The notes: a model not told the origin generated them from the sequence alone. A stretch of DNA of 13,084 nucleotides from JALOPX01 sp041309605 (GCA_041309605.1 JBFYZH010000068.1:1-13084), one strand, 5' to 3'. Positions 1 through 7,689 are shown, counted from the stretch's first letter. Program-made: numbers and translations.

Positions 1-40
1 AGGGAAAACGAAATCGTTCGGAAGGGGGGAAGAATGCCCC

Positions 41-724
41 TCACCCCCGGATGGAGGATATCGCAGTTGAATAATCTCCTGCCCCGAATACGGCCGTTCC
101 GGCCACCAGCACCTGCGCTCCAGCCTCTCTCGCCGACACCGCCGTCACGCTGTTGACCCCGCCGTCGACCTCGATCACGAAACGATGACCCTTTTCCTTC
201 CTTATGGAGGCGGCCCTTCGCACCTTGCCCATCACGTCGGGCATGAATTTCTGGCCTCCGAAACCGGGGAATACCGTCATGGCCAGAAGCAGGTCGATCC
301 GCCCGAGAAAGGGTTCCACCGTCGCCAGCGGCGTATCGGGATTGATCGCGAGGCCGGCACAGCAGTCCAACGAGTGGATCTTTTTTATTATCCCGTCATG
401 CCCCGATTGAACGGCCTCGATGTGGAAGCTTATCAGATCGCTTCCCGCCTTGACGAAATCCTCCACGTATTTCTCCGGGTCGCTTATCATCAGGTGTGTG
501 ATCAGGGGAAGCCGGGATAGTCTCCTTATCGCTTTTACGATCATCGGCCCGAACGTTATGTTCGGCACGAAATGGCCGTCCATCACGTCGAGATGCAGGA
601 AATCGGCCCCGGCCTCCTCAACCGCCCCCAGTTCGCTTTCCAGGCGCGAGAAATCGGCCGCCAGCACCGATGGCGCGACAGCCACGAGGCGGCTGTCACT
701 CAACCGTTGAAACGACGAGTTCAA
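41..724 (-). CDS. rpe: Ribulose-phosphate 3-epimerase
   Basis: Interconverts D-ribulose 5-phosphate and D-xylulose 5-phosphate in the cytosolic pentose phosphate/Calvin pathways. At 227 aa it is the usual size for this TIM-barrel family. Visible signatures are APSVLAADF (17-25), HLDVMDGHFVPN (44-55), THLMI (76-80), INPDTPL (127-133), PGFGGQ (153-158) and EVDGGV (185-190). By family knowledge the metal ligands are H44, D46, H77 and D187, with D46 and D187 as the acid/base pair; all are present. The residue before PGFGGQ is F152, where N or E is common, a minor deviation. I chose the TTG start at 724 because AAGGAAGGGGG lies 5 nt upstream; a GTG at 685 would fit the usual N-terminus but has a weaker site. 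The gene overlaps the end of the PASTA gene by 29 nt, which suggests translational coupling. It is the last gene seen in the operon. Confidence 0.96.
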   Translation of the reverse strand: MNSSFQRLSDSRLVAVAPSVLAADFSRLESELGAVEEAGADFLHLDVMDGHFVPNITFGPMIVKAIRRLSRLPLITHLMISDPEKYVEDFVKAGSDLISFHIEAVQSGHDGIIKKIHSLDCCAGLAINPDTPLATVEPFLGRIDLLLAMTVFPGFGGQKFMPDVMGKVRRAASIRKEKGHRFVIEVDGGVNSVTAVSAREAGAQVLVAGTAVFGAGDYSTAISSIRG

Positions 725-1445
725 TGGTTCCCCCTTCCTTTATCATGTATCCGGGTTCGGGACTCTGCGACAGGATCGTGTTCGGGAAGAGTCCGGCCTC
801 CTTACGGCTGACAACCCTGGTCACTTGAAAGCCGCACGCTTCGAGCCTTTCCTTCACGAAAGGCAGATCCATCCCCGTGAGATCGGGCATGACATAGGCC
901 CTGGGTTCGCCCTTCATCGACAGCAGCATATCGACCCTCGACCGGGTGGCCGCCTGCGCCCCACCGGGGGGGCTTGACGCGATGACCAGGTTCTGCCCGC
1001 TTTCGTGCGAAAAAACGCGGACAATCCGGCCCTTCTCCAGATGGGCCGCCTGCAGCAGAAGTTCGGATTGCCTGAGCGACTCTCCGGCCAGGCCCGGCAC
1101 TTCCTCCATCCTCTCGCCCGAACTGATCACGACGCGAATGGTCCTGTTTCCTTTCAGGCTTTCGCCCGATCCGGGATCCTGTTCGATCACCACGCCGGCG
1201 GGATATTCTTCGGAGTAACGCTCCCCCGTGACCATCAGTTTCAATCCGCTCGATCGACAGACATCCTCGGCGGGAGATACCATCATTCCGTTGATCTCCG
1301 GAACTATCGATACATTCCCGCGCCCCACGAGCATCGGCAGCACCACGAAGTTGAATATGATTATTCCCGCGATGAACGCGCCCAGTATCACGAACAGATA
1401 GAAAACGACTGGATGGTAACCCTTCTTTTTTTCCTCGGCGGTCAT
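696..1445 (-). CDS. Membrane-anchored protein with three PASTA domains, no kinase
   Basis: A 249-aa protein with a short charged cytoplasmic N-terminus (1-10), one hydrophobic membrane segment (about 13-38), and then three tandem PASTA repeats at roughly 45-109, 113-178 and 183-247. Each repeat shows the PASTA pattern: a VP- or MP-type start (VPEINGM, VPGLAGE, MPDLTGM), an Ax2L-like helix, a Q/S-x-P-x-G turn (EQDPGSG, ASSPPGG, SQSPEPG) and a final V-S strand. PASTA modules in Ser/Thr kinases and penicillin-binding proteins bind peptidoglycan fragments or beta-lactams, so an extracytoplasmic wall-sensing or wall-tethering role is likely. No kinase or transpeptidase domain is present, and the ORF is self-contained with its own Shine-Dalgarno (GGGGAG, 5 nt before ATG). 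It overlaps the fmt stop by 4 nt (ATGA) and overlaps rpe downstream. The domain call is firm; the specific function is unknown. Confidence 0.88.
   Translation of the reverse strand: MTAEEKKKGYHPVVFYLFVILGAFIAGIIIFNFVVLPMLVGRGNVSIVPEINGMMVSPAEDVCRSSGLKLMVTGERYSEEYPAGVVIEQDPGSGESLKGNRTIRVVISSGERMEEVPGLAGESLRQSELLLQAAHLEKGRIVRVFSHESGQNLVIASSPPGGAQAATRSRVDMLLSMKGEPRAYVMPDLTGMDLPFVKERLEACGFQVTRVVSRKEAGLFPNTILSQSPEPGYMIKEGGTIELVVSTVE
730..740 (-). promoter_or_regulatory. Shine-Dalgarno deciding the rpe TTG start
   Basis: The minus strand reads AAGGAAGGGGG, then AACCA, then TTG (724-722). This strong purine-rich site lies inside the 3' end of the PASTA gene and supports initiation at the TTG rather than at the downstream in-frame GTG (685). 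Confidence 0.6.
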
Positions 1446-2386
1446 TCCATCTCCCCGAACCTTTCTCCGGCGCCCAGCTCGAATCCTCTGAGAAAGTCTC
1501 CGGCGTCATGCGGTTTCTTTCCTTCCGCCTGGAGCTTATTTATCCTTATGGTACCCGCGCCGCAGGCAACGAGGATGTCATCCCCATCGGCGGCGATCAC
1601 CTCCCCCGGAGCCCTGCCCGAAGATATCGTCCCCGCGGGTTGCGCCTTGTATATCTTTATATATTTACCCCTGACGTACGTGTGGCTTCCCGGCCATGGG
1701 TTCATGCCCCGTATATGGTCGTGTACCTTGAAAACCGTCTTATGCCAGGGAACCAGGCCGTCCTTCTTCCTGAGCAACGGAGCGCTGGAGATACCCTCCC
1801 CGGGCTGATCCAACGGCACCAGGCCTTCATCATCGATGGCCCTGAGAGTCCTCAGGAGAAGACCGGCCCCCCTGCGGGCGAGTCTTCCCGAGAGGGATCC
1901 CGCGTCTTCCATCGGATCTATCGGTTCGACATCCTGCATGAAGACCGGTCCGGCGTCGAGTTTTTCCGTCATCCGGATCGTGCTGACTCCGGTGAAGGAA
2001 TCACCGCCCACCACGGCCATGTTGACCGGGCTCGCCCCCCTGTAAGCCGGAAGAAGCGAAGCATGCACGTTGATGCACTCCCTGGATGGAATGCCGAGTA
2101 TCCTGCCGGGAAATATCTTTCCGAAGGCCACCACCACGAAAAAATCGGGTTTGAACGACTGCAGATATTCCGTCATCTCATCGTTCCTGAGGTCTCCCGT
2201 TGTCCTGACCGCGATTCCGGCTTCACCGGCCCTGCGATTCACGGGGGTGGGAGTGGCGGCCATGCCTCTGCCGGAAGGCCGGTCGGGCTGCGTGACGACC
2301 AGTACCGGCCGGTATTCGGTATGGATCAGCGCTTCGAGGGCCGGCAGGGCGAAATCGGGGGATCCGAAAAACACTACCGCCGGCAT
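1442..2386 (-). CDS. fmt: Methionyl-tRNA formyltransferase
   Basis: Transfers a formyl group from 10-formyl-tetrahydrofolate to initiator Met-tRNA, giving fMet-tRNA for translation initiation. The 314-aa length is typical. The N-terminal formyltransferase domain opens with VVFFGSPDFALPAL. It carries the catalytic trio N106, H108 (INVHAS) and D144 (EKLDAG), the folate-site loop SLLPAYRG (110-117), and the G(V)ST-x-x-M segment before D144. The C-terminal OB-like tRNA-binding domain follows from about residue 210 (PWPGSHTY, 232-239). It begins 1 nt after the def stop, with GGAGGGGG inside the def 3' end as its ribosome site, and ends in an ATGA overlap with the PASTA gene. The def-fmt pairing supports the call: Fmt adds the formyl group and Def removes it after synthesis. 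No defects seen. Confidence 0.98.
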   Translation of the reverse strand: MPAVVFFGSPDFALPALEALIHTEYRPVLVVTQPDRPSGRGMAATPTPVNRRAGEAGIAVRTTGDLRNDEMTEYLQSFKPDFFVVVAFGKIFPGRILGIPSRECINVHASLLPAYRGASPVNMAVVGGDSFTGVSTIRMTEKLDAGPVFMQDVEPIDPMEDAGSLSGRLARRGAGLLLRTLRAIDDEGLVPLDQPGEGISSAPLLRKKDGLVPWHKTVFKVHDHIRGMNPWPGSHTYVRGKYIKIYKAQPAGTISSGRAPGEVIAADGDDILVACGAGTIRINKLQAEGKKPHDAGDFLRGFELGAGERFGEME

Positions 2387-2387
2387 A

Positions 2388-2903
2388 TCAGCCGCCCCCT
2401 CCGGTCCGGGACAGTTCGCGAAGCTTGCTCCTTATCAGAACCTTTTTGCCGAGAGACAGGCGATCGGTAAAAAGGACTCCGTCGAGGTGGTCGAGTTCGT
2501 GCTGGATAATCCTCGCGACAATGGCGTCGGCTTTCATCTCGTGCCGGCCGCCGGTTTCATCCTGATATTCGAGTTCTATCCCGACCGGACGCACGACGTT
2601 CCCGTGTATGCCGGGAACACTCAGACAGCCTTCCTCGACGCTGTCCGTGATGTCGCTCGAAGCGGTGATTTTCGGGTTTACCAGCTTGATGAGCGTATCG
2701 GGATTGTCCGGTTCCCTGTTGATCACCGCTACGCGCCTGGTAACGCCGACCTGGTTGGCTGCAAGCCCGACCCCGTCCTCGAACATCATCGTCTCGACCA
2801 TGTCATCCAGAAAACGCGACAGCGACTCGTCGAACACTGTCACCTCCCCGGATTTCACCCTGAGAACGCTGTCCCCGTATATCCTGACCCGCATTCTTGT
2901 CAT
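2388..2903 (-). CDS. def: Peptide deformylase
   Basis: A metallohydrolase that removes the N-formyl group from nascent polypeptides at the ribosome exit. All three family motifs are intact: GVGLAANQVG (44-53), EEGCLSVPG (90-98) with metal ligand C93, and QHELDHLDG (134-142) with H135 and H139 as ligands and E136 as the catalytic base. At 171 aa it is standard length for a bacterial Def. The start at 2903 (ATG) has GGTGA close upstream; an ATG three codons later is a possible alternative with no functional consequence. It sits 27 nt after yajC and 1 nt before fmt, so all three are probably co-transcribed. In E. coli yajC is followed by secD and secF, whereas here def takes that position. Confidence 0.98.
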   Translation of the reverse strand: MTRMRVRIYGDSVLRVKSGEVTVFDESLSRFLDDMVETMMFEDGVGLAANQVGVTRRVAVINREPDNPDTLIKLVNPKITASSDITDSVEEGCLSVPGIHGNVVRPVGIELEYQDETGGRHEMKADAIVARIIQHELDHLDGVLFTDRLSLGKKVLIRSKLRELSRTGGGG

Positions 2904-2930
2904 ACCGTCACCGGTCCTTTTCCGCCGCTA

Positions 2931-3248
2931 TTATTCGCCTTTCTTCTCGACCACGGTGGCAATGGCGTTTTTCACGACTTCGATCTTCACCTCTTCGGCG
3001 ATTTTGAGCACGACGATATGTTCCTTGGCGTCGACTACCGTGCCGTAGATCCCGCCGTTTGTAATCACCCTGTCGCCCTTTTTCAACTGCGACAGAAGAT
3101 TGAGGTGTTCCTTCTGCTTCTTCTGCTGCGGCCTGATCAGTATGAAATAGAATACGACGAAGATAAGTATGATCGGAACGAACATCATGAAGGGGTTTCC
3201 GCCGTCGCCGGCCTGCGGGTTGCTCATCGCGAATACCAGGTTTGTCAT
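2931..3248 (-). CDS. yajC: Preprotein translocase subunit YajC
   Basis: A small single-pass inner-membrane protein that associates with SecDF and SecYEG and assists protein export. It is 105 aa, with a short N-terminal segment, one transmembrane helix at about 20-39, the hallmark FYFILIRPQQKKQ just after the helix (33-45), and the cytoplasmic beta domain GDRVITNGGIYGTVV (58-72). The start ATG has AAGGAGG 4 nt upstream. It lies 19 nt after tgt, reproducing the common queA-tgt-yajC order. The secD and secF genes that usually follow are not here, so they must be elsewhere or fused at another locus. Confidence 0.96.
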   Translation of the reverse strand: MTNLVFAMSNPQAGDGGNPFMMFVPIILIFVVFYFILIRPQQKKQKEHLNLLSQLKKGDRVITNGGIYGTVVDAKEHIVVLKIAEEVKIEVVKNAIATVVEKKGE

Positions 3249-3267
3249 GAATCCTCCTTGTCAGGGT

Positions 3268-4410
3268 TTACCGATTTTCTTTCCGGGAAGTTCCATATTT
3301 TTCGTGAAACTCCTTTCTCCACCGTAAAAAATCCCCATCCCGTATAACTTGCCTCATTTGATCGAGAAGATGCAAGTAAAAATACAGGCTGTGAAACGAG
3401 GCGAGGCGCGGTCCAAGCATCTCCCCGGCCATGAACAGGTGCCTCAGGTAGGCCCTGCTGTACGTCGTGCAGACATGGCACCTGCACTCGGGATCGATCG
3501 GCCCGAAATCGTCCGTATAGGCGGCGTTCCTGAGAATGATCTTTCCGCGGGAGGTGAAAACGGTTCCGTTCCTCGCGTTCCTGGTGGGCAGGACGCAGTC
3601 GAACATGTCGACTCCCCCGGCGACCGCTTCCACCAGATCCTCCGGGAATCCCACTCCCATAAGGTACCTCGGTTTATCCTCGGGAAGCATTCCGGCGACC
3701 ATATCCGTCATCGAGTAAAGATCCTCCTTCGTTTCCCCGACCGAAAGGCCGCCGATCGCATACCCCGGGTAATCGAGCCCGATCAGTTCCTGCGCCGATT
3801 TTTTCCTGAGCTCCGGGAATACGGAGCCCTGCACTATCGCGAAGAGGACCCTTTGATATCCATCCCGCGTTATCCTGGCCCCATGCGACCCGAGACTGCG
3901 GGCGGCCCAGAGGGTCGTGCGTTCGACCCCCGCGAGAGCCTCCTCATATGTGCATGGAAACCCGACGCAATGATCCAGGACCATCATAATGTCCGATCCA
4001 ATGTCAAGCTGCACGTCGACGACCTTTTCCGGCGAGAGAAACCTGGCCGACCCGTCGATATGCGATCTGAATTCCACGCCCTCGTCGGTGATCTTCCTTA
4101 GGTCGGACAGGCTGAAAACCTGGTACCCGCCGCTGTCGGTCAGCACCGCCCCGTTCCACGACATGAAACGGTGTATGCCGCCCGCCGCGGCGACAAGCTT
4201 TTCGCCCGGCCTCAGATGAAGGTGGTACGTGTTTGCCAGTATGATTGAAGCGCCCGTCTCCCTTAAATCCGCCGAAGAAAGGGACTTCACCGTGCCCTGC
4301 GTTCCAACCGGCATGAACGCCGGCGTATCGACCATGCCATGATCGGTGGTGATCCTTCCGCGTCTTGCGCCGGAAGGGTCCCTGTCTGTCAGCTCAAATC
4401 CGAACGGCAC
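3268..4410 (-). CDS. tgt: tRNA-guanine transglycosylase (queuine/preQ1)
   Basis: Exchanges guanine-34 for preQ1 in GUN-anticodon tRNAs (Asp, Asn, His, Tyr) on the queuosine pathway. At 380 aa it has the usual bacterial length. Family motifs are complete: TDSGGYQ (91-97) with the general acid D92, IVQGS (192-196), AIGGLSVGE (218-226), and FDCVLPTRNAR (270-280) with nucleophile D271. The zinc site is C309, C311, C314 and H340 (pattern CxCxxC...H). The start is GTG at 4410, with AAGGGAG 8 nt upstream. The gene follows queA after 16 nt; QueA performs the next modification step on the preQ1-tRNA made by Tgt, so the two enzymes form one pathway module. Confidence 0.98.
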   Translation of the reverse strand: MPFGFELTDRDPSGARRGRITTDHGMVDTPAFMPVGTQGTVKSLSSADLRETGASIILANTYHLHLRPGEKLVAAAGGIHRFMSWNGAVLTDSGGYQVFSLSDLRKITDEGVEFRSHIDGSARFLSPEKVVDVQLDIGSDIMMVLDHCVGFPCTYEEALAGVERTTLWAARSLGSHGARITRDGYQRVLFAIVQGSVFPELRKKSAQELIGLDYPGYAIGGLSVGETKEDLYSMTDMVAGMLPEDKPRYLMGVGFPEDLVEAVAGGVDMFDCVLPTRNARNGTVFTSRGKIILRNAAYTDDFGPIDPECRCHVCTTYSRAYLRHLFMAGEMLGPRLASFHSLYFYLHLLDQMRQVIRDGDFLRWRKEFHEKYGTSRKENR

Positions 4411-4426
4411 CGGAGCGCTCCCTTCC

Positions 4427-5482
4427 CTACCTTATGAACATCGCGTCGCCGTAGCTGTAAAACCTGAACTTTCTCTGCACCGCCCACTTGTAGATCCTCA
4501 TCATCTCGTCCCTGCCCGCGAAGGCGCAGACAAGGACGAAAAGGCTCGACATCGGAAGGTGCAGGTTGGTGACGATCGCGTCTACGACGGCGAAACGGCA
4601 CCCCGGATAGAGAAAAAGATCGGTCCAGCCGGTGATGTAATCGACACCGTCCATTTCCTTTTTCTGCAAGCCCGTCACCCTGCCGGCGGCCAGGGCTTCG
4701 AGCGTCCTTGTCACCGTTGTCCCAACCGCGATGATCTCCCTGCCCGACCCCCTTGCCTCCCGGATCTCCTGCCAATAGTCCTCCCTGATCATGAAAAACT
4801 CCGGAGAGAGAACGTTGTTTTCGACCGTTTCGTCTTCCAGCGGCCTGAACGTGCCCGGCCCGACGTGCAGCGTAAGCGGCAAAACGCTGCAACCCTTCCT
4901 TTCGATATCGCGAAGGACCTTGTCGGTGAAATGCAGGCCGGCTGTCGGCGCCGCGACCGATCCCTCCCTGTGGGCGAAGATGGTCTGGTAACGTTCGGCG
5001 TCCTGCGCGGTGTCTTCCCTTTTTATGTAAGGCGGGAGGGGAACATGACCATACGCCCTTATGAATTGTTTTTCGGGAATTTCCTCCGGAAGGGAAACGA
5101 TCCACTCCCCGTTGCCGAGTTCCCTGACGATCCTTATCTCGCGGGCGGATTCCCCCACGAAAACGCTGTCGCCCGGCGACAGGCGTTTCGACGGACGGCA
5201 GAGCGCTTCCCATCTACCCTCCGCCAGCCTCTTCGAAAGAAATATCTCGATCCCGGCTCCCGTTTTCTTTTCGCCGAAAAACCTTGCGGGGATGACCTTC
5301 GTTTCGTTAATCACGACTATGTTTCCCTGCTTGAGATACCTGGCAAAATTCGAGAAATGCGTCTCCCTGATCCCGCCGCCCCAGCGTTCCACGAGAATCA
5401 TCCGGCTCTCGTCCCGGTTCTCCAGGGGATGCTGCGCGATGAGTTCTTCGGGAAGTTCGTAGCTGAAATCGCTGAGTTTCAT
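4427..5482 (-). CDS. queA: S-adenosylmethionine:tRNA ribosyltransferase-isomerase
   Basis: Transfers and isomerises the ribosyl part of S-adenosylmethionine onto preQ1 in tRNA, making epoxyqueuosine. The 351-aa length is normal. Landmarks run in family order: SYELPEELIAQHPLENRDES (7-26), INETKVIPAR (58-67), GHVPLPPYI (145-153), ERYQTIFAHREGSVAAPTAG (163-182), LTLHVGPGTF (203-212), GTTVTRTLE (254-262), TNLHLPMSS (305-313) and FYSYGDAMFI (341-350). One oddity is residues 219-229, which read TVENNVLSPEF; most QueA proteins have an HxMHxE-type segment here and this one lacks both histidines, keeping E228. The start is ATG with a weak GGAT-type ribosome site, 33 nt after ruvB. The gene is otherwise complete and expected to be active. 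Confidence 0.97.
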   Translation of the reverse strand: MKLSDFSYELPEELIAQHPLENRDESRMILVERWGGGIRETHFSNFARYLKQGNIVVINETKVIPARFFGEKKTGAGIEIFLSKRLAEGRWEALCRPSKRLSPGDSVFVGESAREIRIVRELGNGEWIVSLPEEIPEKQFIRAYGHVPLPPYIKREDTAQDAERYQTIFAHREGSVAAPTAGLHFTDKVLRDIERKGCSVLPLTLHVGPGTFRPLEDETVENNVLSPEFFMIREDYWQEIREARGSGREIIAVGTTVTRTLEALAAGRVTGLQKKEMDGVDYITGWTDLFLYPGCRFAVVDAIVTNLHLPMSSLFVLVCAFAGRDEMMRIYKWAVQRKFRFYSYGDAMFIR

Positions 5483-5515
5483 TATTATCCGTACTGCCCG
5501 CCTGTTCAGTGATGT

Positions 5516-6544
5516 CTAGAAAATATTTCCCTGATTCGATCCGCCTTCGCCCCGGGCGGCGTTCATGTGCGCGTATCCGGAATCGGTGACGATCCTGCCC
5601 CGGGACGTGCGTTGAAGAAGCCCTTCCTGGATCAGGAAAGGTTCGTAGACGTCTTCTATAGTCTCCGGCTCTTCGGCCACGGCGACGGTGAGGGAATTGA
5701 TGCCTACCGGACCACCCGAGAATTTGTCGATGATCGTGGAGAGGATCCGGCGGTCCATTTCGTTAAGTCCCTTCTTGTCCACTTCGAGCATTCCAAGCGC
5801 GTAATCCGCCATCTCGAGATTGATCCTCCCTTCGCCCTTGATATCGGCAAAATCCCTGATCCTGCGCAAAAGGCGGTTCGCTATCCTGGGAGTGCCCCTG
5901 GAGCGCATCGATATCTCCCTTGCTCCCTCTTCGTCGATCGCGACATCGAGAAGGCCCGCCGACCGGTGAACGATCCTGAGAATATCCTCCGGGGAATAGA
6001 AGTCGAGCCTGAGTACCACCCCGAACCTGCTTCTCATCGGAGGAGTTATCATCCCCGCCCTCGTCGTGGCTCCAATCAGCGTGAACGGCTCTATCGGAAG
6101 GGAATAGTGCCTTGCGTGCGGCCCCTTGTCGACGATCAATTCGCACCGGAACTCCTCCATCGCCGGATAAAGGTGCTCTTCGACCACCCTGCCCAGCCTG
6201 TGGATCTCGTCTATGAACAGGACGTCCCTCGCTTCGAGTTGCGTAAGGATGCCGAGAAGTTCGGCCGGGCTCTGGAAGACGGGGCCCGACGAAGTACGGA
6301 TATTGACTCCCAGTTCCCTGGCGATGATGTGAGCCAGTGTCGTCTTGCCGAGTCCCGGAGGGCCGTAGAGAAGCACATGGTCGAGTTGCTCGCCCCTTTT
6401 CCTGGCGGCCTGAATGAAGACCAGCAGGTTTTCCTTGAGTCTCTCCTGGCCCACGAATTCATCGATCGTCCTGGGCCTGAGCCTCGACTCGGACTGGATC
6501 TCTTCCGGGGTGAGGGCGGGATCGGTTATCGGTTTGTCAGACAA
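5516..6544 (-). CDS. ruvB: Holliday junction branch-migration helicase RuvB
   Basis: AAA+ motor that forms hexameric rings and drives branch migration of Holliday junctions together with RuvA. 342 aa, full length. Visible elements are the N-terminal RLRPRTIDEFVGQ (21-33), Walker A GPPGLGKTT (61-69), Walker B LFIDEIHRL (109-117), sensor I LIGATTRAG (156-164), the arginine-finger region MRSRFG (170-175) and the C-terminal winged-helix segment GGPVGIN...EPFLIQEGLLQRT. The start is TTG at 6544, preceded by AAGGAG with a 7-nt spacer. The nearby triple ATG (6570-6562) is in another frame and hits a stop. The gene is 21 nt downstream of ruvA and completes a ruvC-ruvA-ruvB block. Confidence 0.98.
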   Translation of the reverse strand: MSDKPITDPALTPEEIQSESRLRPRTIDEFVGQERLKENLLVFIQAARKRGEQLDHVLLYGPPGLGKTTLAHIIARELGVNIRTSSGPVFQSPAELLGILTQLEARDVLFIDEIHRLGRVVEEHLYPAMEEFRCELIVDKGPHARHYSLPIEPFTLIGATTRAGMITPPMRSRFGVVLRLDFYSPEDILRIVHRSAGLLDVAIDEEGAREISMRSRGTPRIANRLLRRIRDFADIKGEGRINLEMADYALGMLEVDKKGLNEMDRRILSTIIDKFSGGPVGINSLTVAVAEEPETIEDVYEPFLIQEGLLQRTSRGRIVTDSGYAHMNAARGEGGSNQGNIF

Positions 6545-6565
6545 CGAACCTCTCCTTGTCCATCA

Positions 6566-7171
6566 TCATGAAGAGGCCCTTCTCAGGGCTTCCCTTACCA
6601 GATCCTCCACCTTCGCCTGCTGCGGAAGGCGGGCCGTATCGATGTCTTCGAGCGCCCTCCGGGCATTCGCGCCGGTAAGGCCTATGGAGATCAGGGCGGC
6701 CACCGCTTCTTCCACCAGTTCCCTTCCTGCGGGAATGAAGACCTCCCTGCCGGCCGTCCTGAATGTTGATACGTCTATCTTGTCCTTGAGCTCGAGAATG
6801 ATCCTTTCGGCTGTTTTTCTCCCGATCCCCGGGATCGCGACCAGGCCCGCGGCGTCCCCGCCATGGATGTAACGGGCTATCTCGGAGGAGTCCAGCGCCG
6901 AGAGCATCCCCAGGGCGAGCTTCGGCCCGACGCCGCTGACTCCCAGCAGTAGAAGAAACATCTCCCTGTCCTTGTTCGACGGAAAACCGAAAAGCGACAA
7001 AGCATCCTCCCTGACCAGCAGCCAGGTTAGAAGATGCACCTTTTCCCCCTCTTTTCCCATCATGGCGAGCATCCTGCCGGGTATATGGATCTCTATGCCG
7101 AATCCGCCGACCTCGACTACGACGCTCGATCCGTTCTTCCTGACGAGTACGCCTTCCACGGAAGATATCAA
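6566..7171 (-). CDS. ruvA: Holliday junction DNA-binding protein RuvA
   Basis: Tetrameric protein that recognises four-way junctions, holds them square-planar and recruits RuvB. The 201-aa product shows the N-terminal OB domain (about 1-64, beginning MISSVEGVLV), two helix-hairpin-helix motifs, GVSGVGPKLAL (77-87) and IPGIGRKTAERI (113-124), and a C-terminal three-helix RuvB-binding domain (about 147-201) after a flexible linker. The start is TTG at 7171, with GGAGG 5 nt upstream. This gives the family-typical Met-Ile beginning and makes a 4-nt TTGA overlap with the ruvC stop, so translation of ruvC and ruvA is probably coupled. Confidence 0.97.
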   Translation of the reverse strand: MISSVEGVLVRKNGSSVVVEVGGFGIEIHIPGRMLAMMGKEGEKVHLLTWLLVREDALSLFGFPSNKDREMFLLLLGVSGVGPKLALGMLSALDSSEIARYIHGGDAAGLVAIPGIGRKTAERIILELKDKIDVSTFRTAGREVFIPAGRELVEEAVAALISIGLTGANARRALEDIDTARLPQQAKVEDLVREALRRASS

Positions 7172-7662
7172 ACCAGCCTCCAGGTTGCGCCGGACATTCT
7201 GATCGCATGACAGAACGCGACGGCGAGGGCATCCGTTTCGTCCTCTGTCGCCGGTTCGGTTTTCATACCGAGAAGCTTCGACACCATGGACGCCACCTGG
7301 CTTTTATGCGCCGCCCCGGTTCCTACCATGCTTCTCTTCACTTCTCTTGCCGAATATTCGAATATTTCGAGCCCCGCCTGCGCCGCCGAAAGAAGGATCA
7401 CCCCTCTTGCCTCCCCGAGAGTCAGGGCGCTTTTCGGGTTTCTGGCGACAAAGACCTCTTCCACTGCGGCGGCTTCGGGATTGAATCTGCGAATCACCTC
7501 GTCGAGTTCCTTTTTGATTTCGAGAAGCCTGATCGGTTTTGACGCCCCGGCATCGACCCTTATTACGCCGGACCCGACGTACACGATGTGGCGTCCCTTG
7601 TTCTCGACTATCCCGTAGCCGGTTATCCGGCTGCCTGGATCTATACCGATTACAAGAGACAA
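7168..7662 (-). CDS. ruvC: Holliday junction resolvase RuvC
   Basis: Dimeric endonuclease that cuts Holliday junctions symmetrically, finishing recombination after RuvAB branch migration. The 164-aa RNase H-like fold is intact. The four acidic metal ligands are D8 (GIDPGS), E68 (AVEEVF), D141 and D144 (EDETDALA). The basic segment near REVKRSMVGTGAAHKSQV (106-123) fits the junction-binding helix. The start is TTG at 7662 with CGGAG 7 nt upstream, giving the standard short N-terminus before the IGIDPG strand. It follows yebC after an 89-nt gap that holds two hairpins, and overlaps ruvA by 4 nt. The yebC-ruvC-ruvA-ruvB order is widespread in bacteria. Confidence 0.97.
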   Translation of the reverse strand: MSLVIGIDPGSRITGYGIVENKGRHIVYVGSGVIRVDAGASKPIRLLEIKKELDEVIRRFNPEAAAVEEVFVARNPKSALTLGEARGVILLSAAQAGLEIFEYSAREVKRSMVGTGAAHKSQVASMVSKLLGMKTEPATEDETDALAVAFCHAIRMSGATWRLV

Positions 7663-7689
7663 TGGCGTACTCCGGTCGTTCGATCATGA

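Noticed and set aside
1..40. Possible terminator after rpe (GGGG/CCCC and AACG/CGTT short repeats)
   Set aside because: Stems are only 4-5 bp and no clear T-run follows; the region is cut by the window edge, so I cannot say whether the operon ends here.
2070..3347. A 425-codon open frame on the plus strand
   Set aside because: It lies opposite fmt, def and yajC, all firmly identified by catalytic motifs. Its translation has no recognisable domain and the frame is a by-product of GC-rich codon use on the other strand.
4346..5512. A 388-codon open frame on the plus strand
   Set aside because: Antisense to queA and the end of tgt; low-complexity Arg/Pro-rich translation without family features.
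5567..6571. A 334-codon open frame on the plus strand
   Set aside because: Fully antisense to ruvB, whose AAA+ motifs are intact; no domain in the antisense translation.
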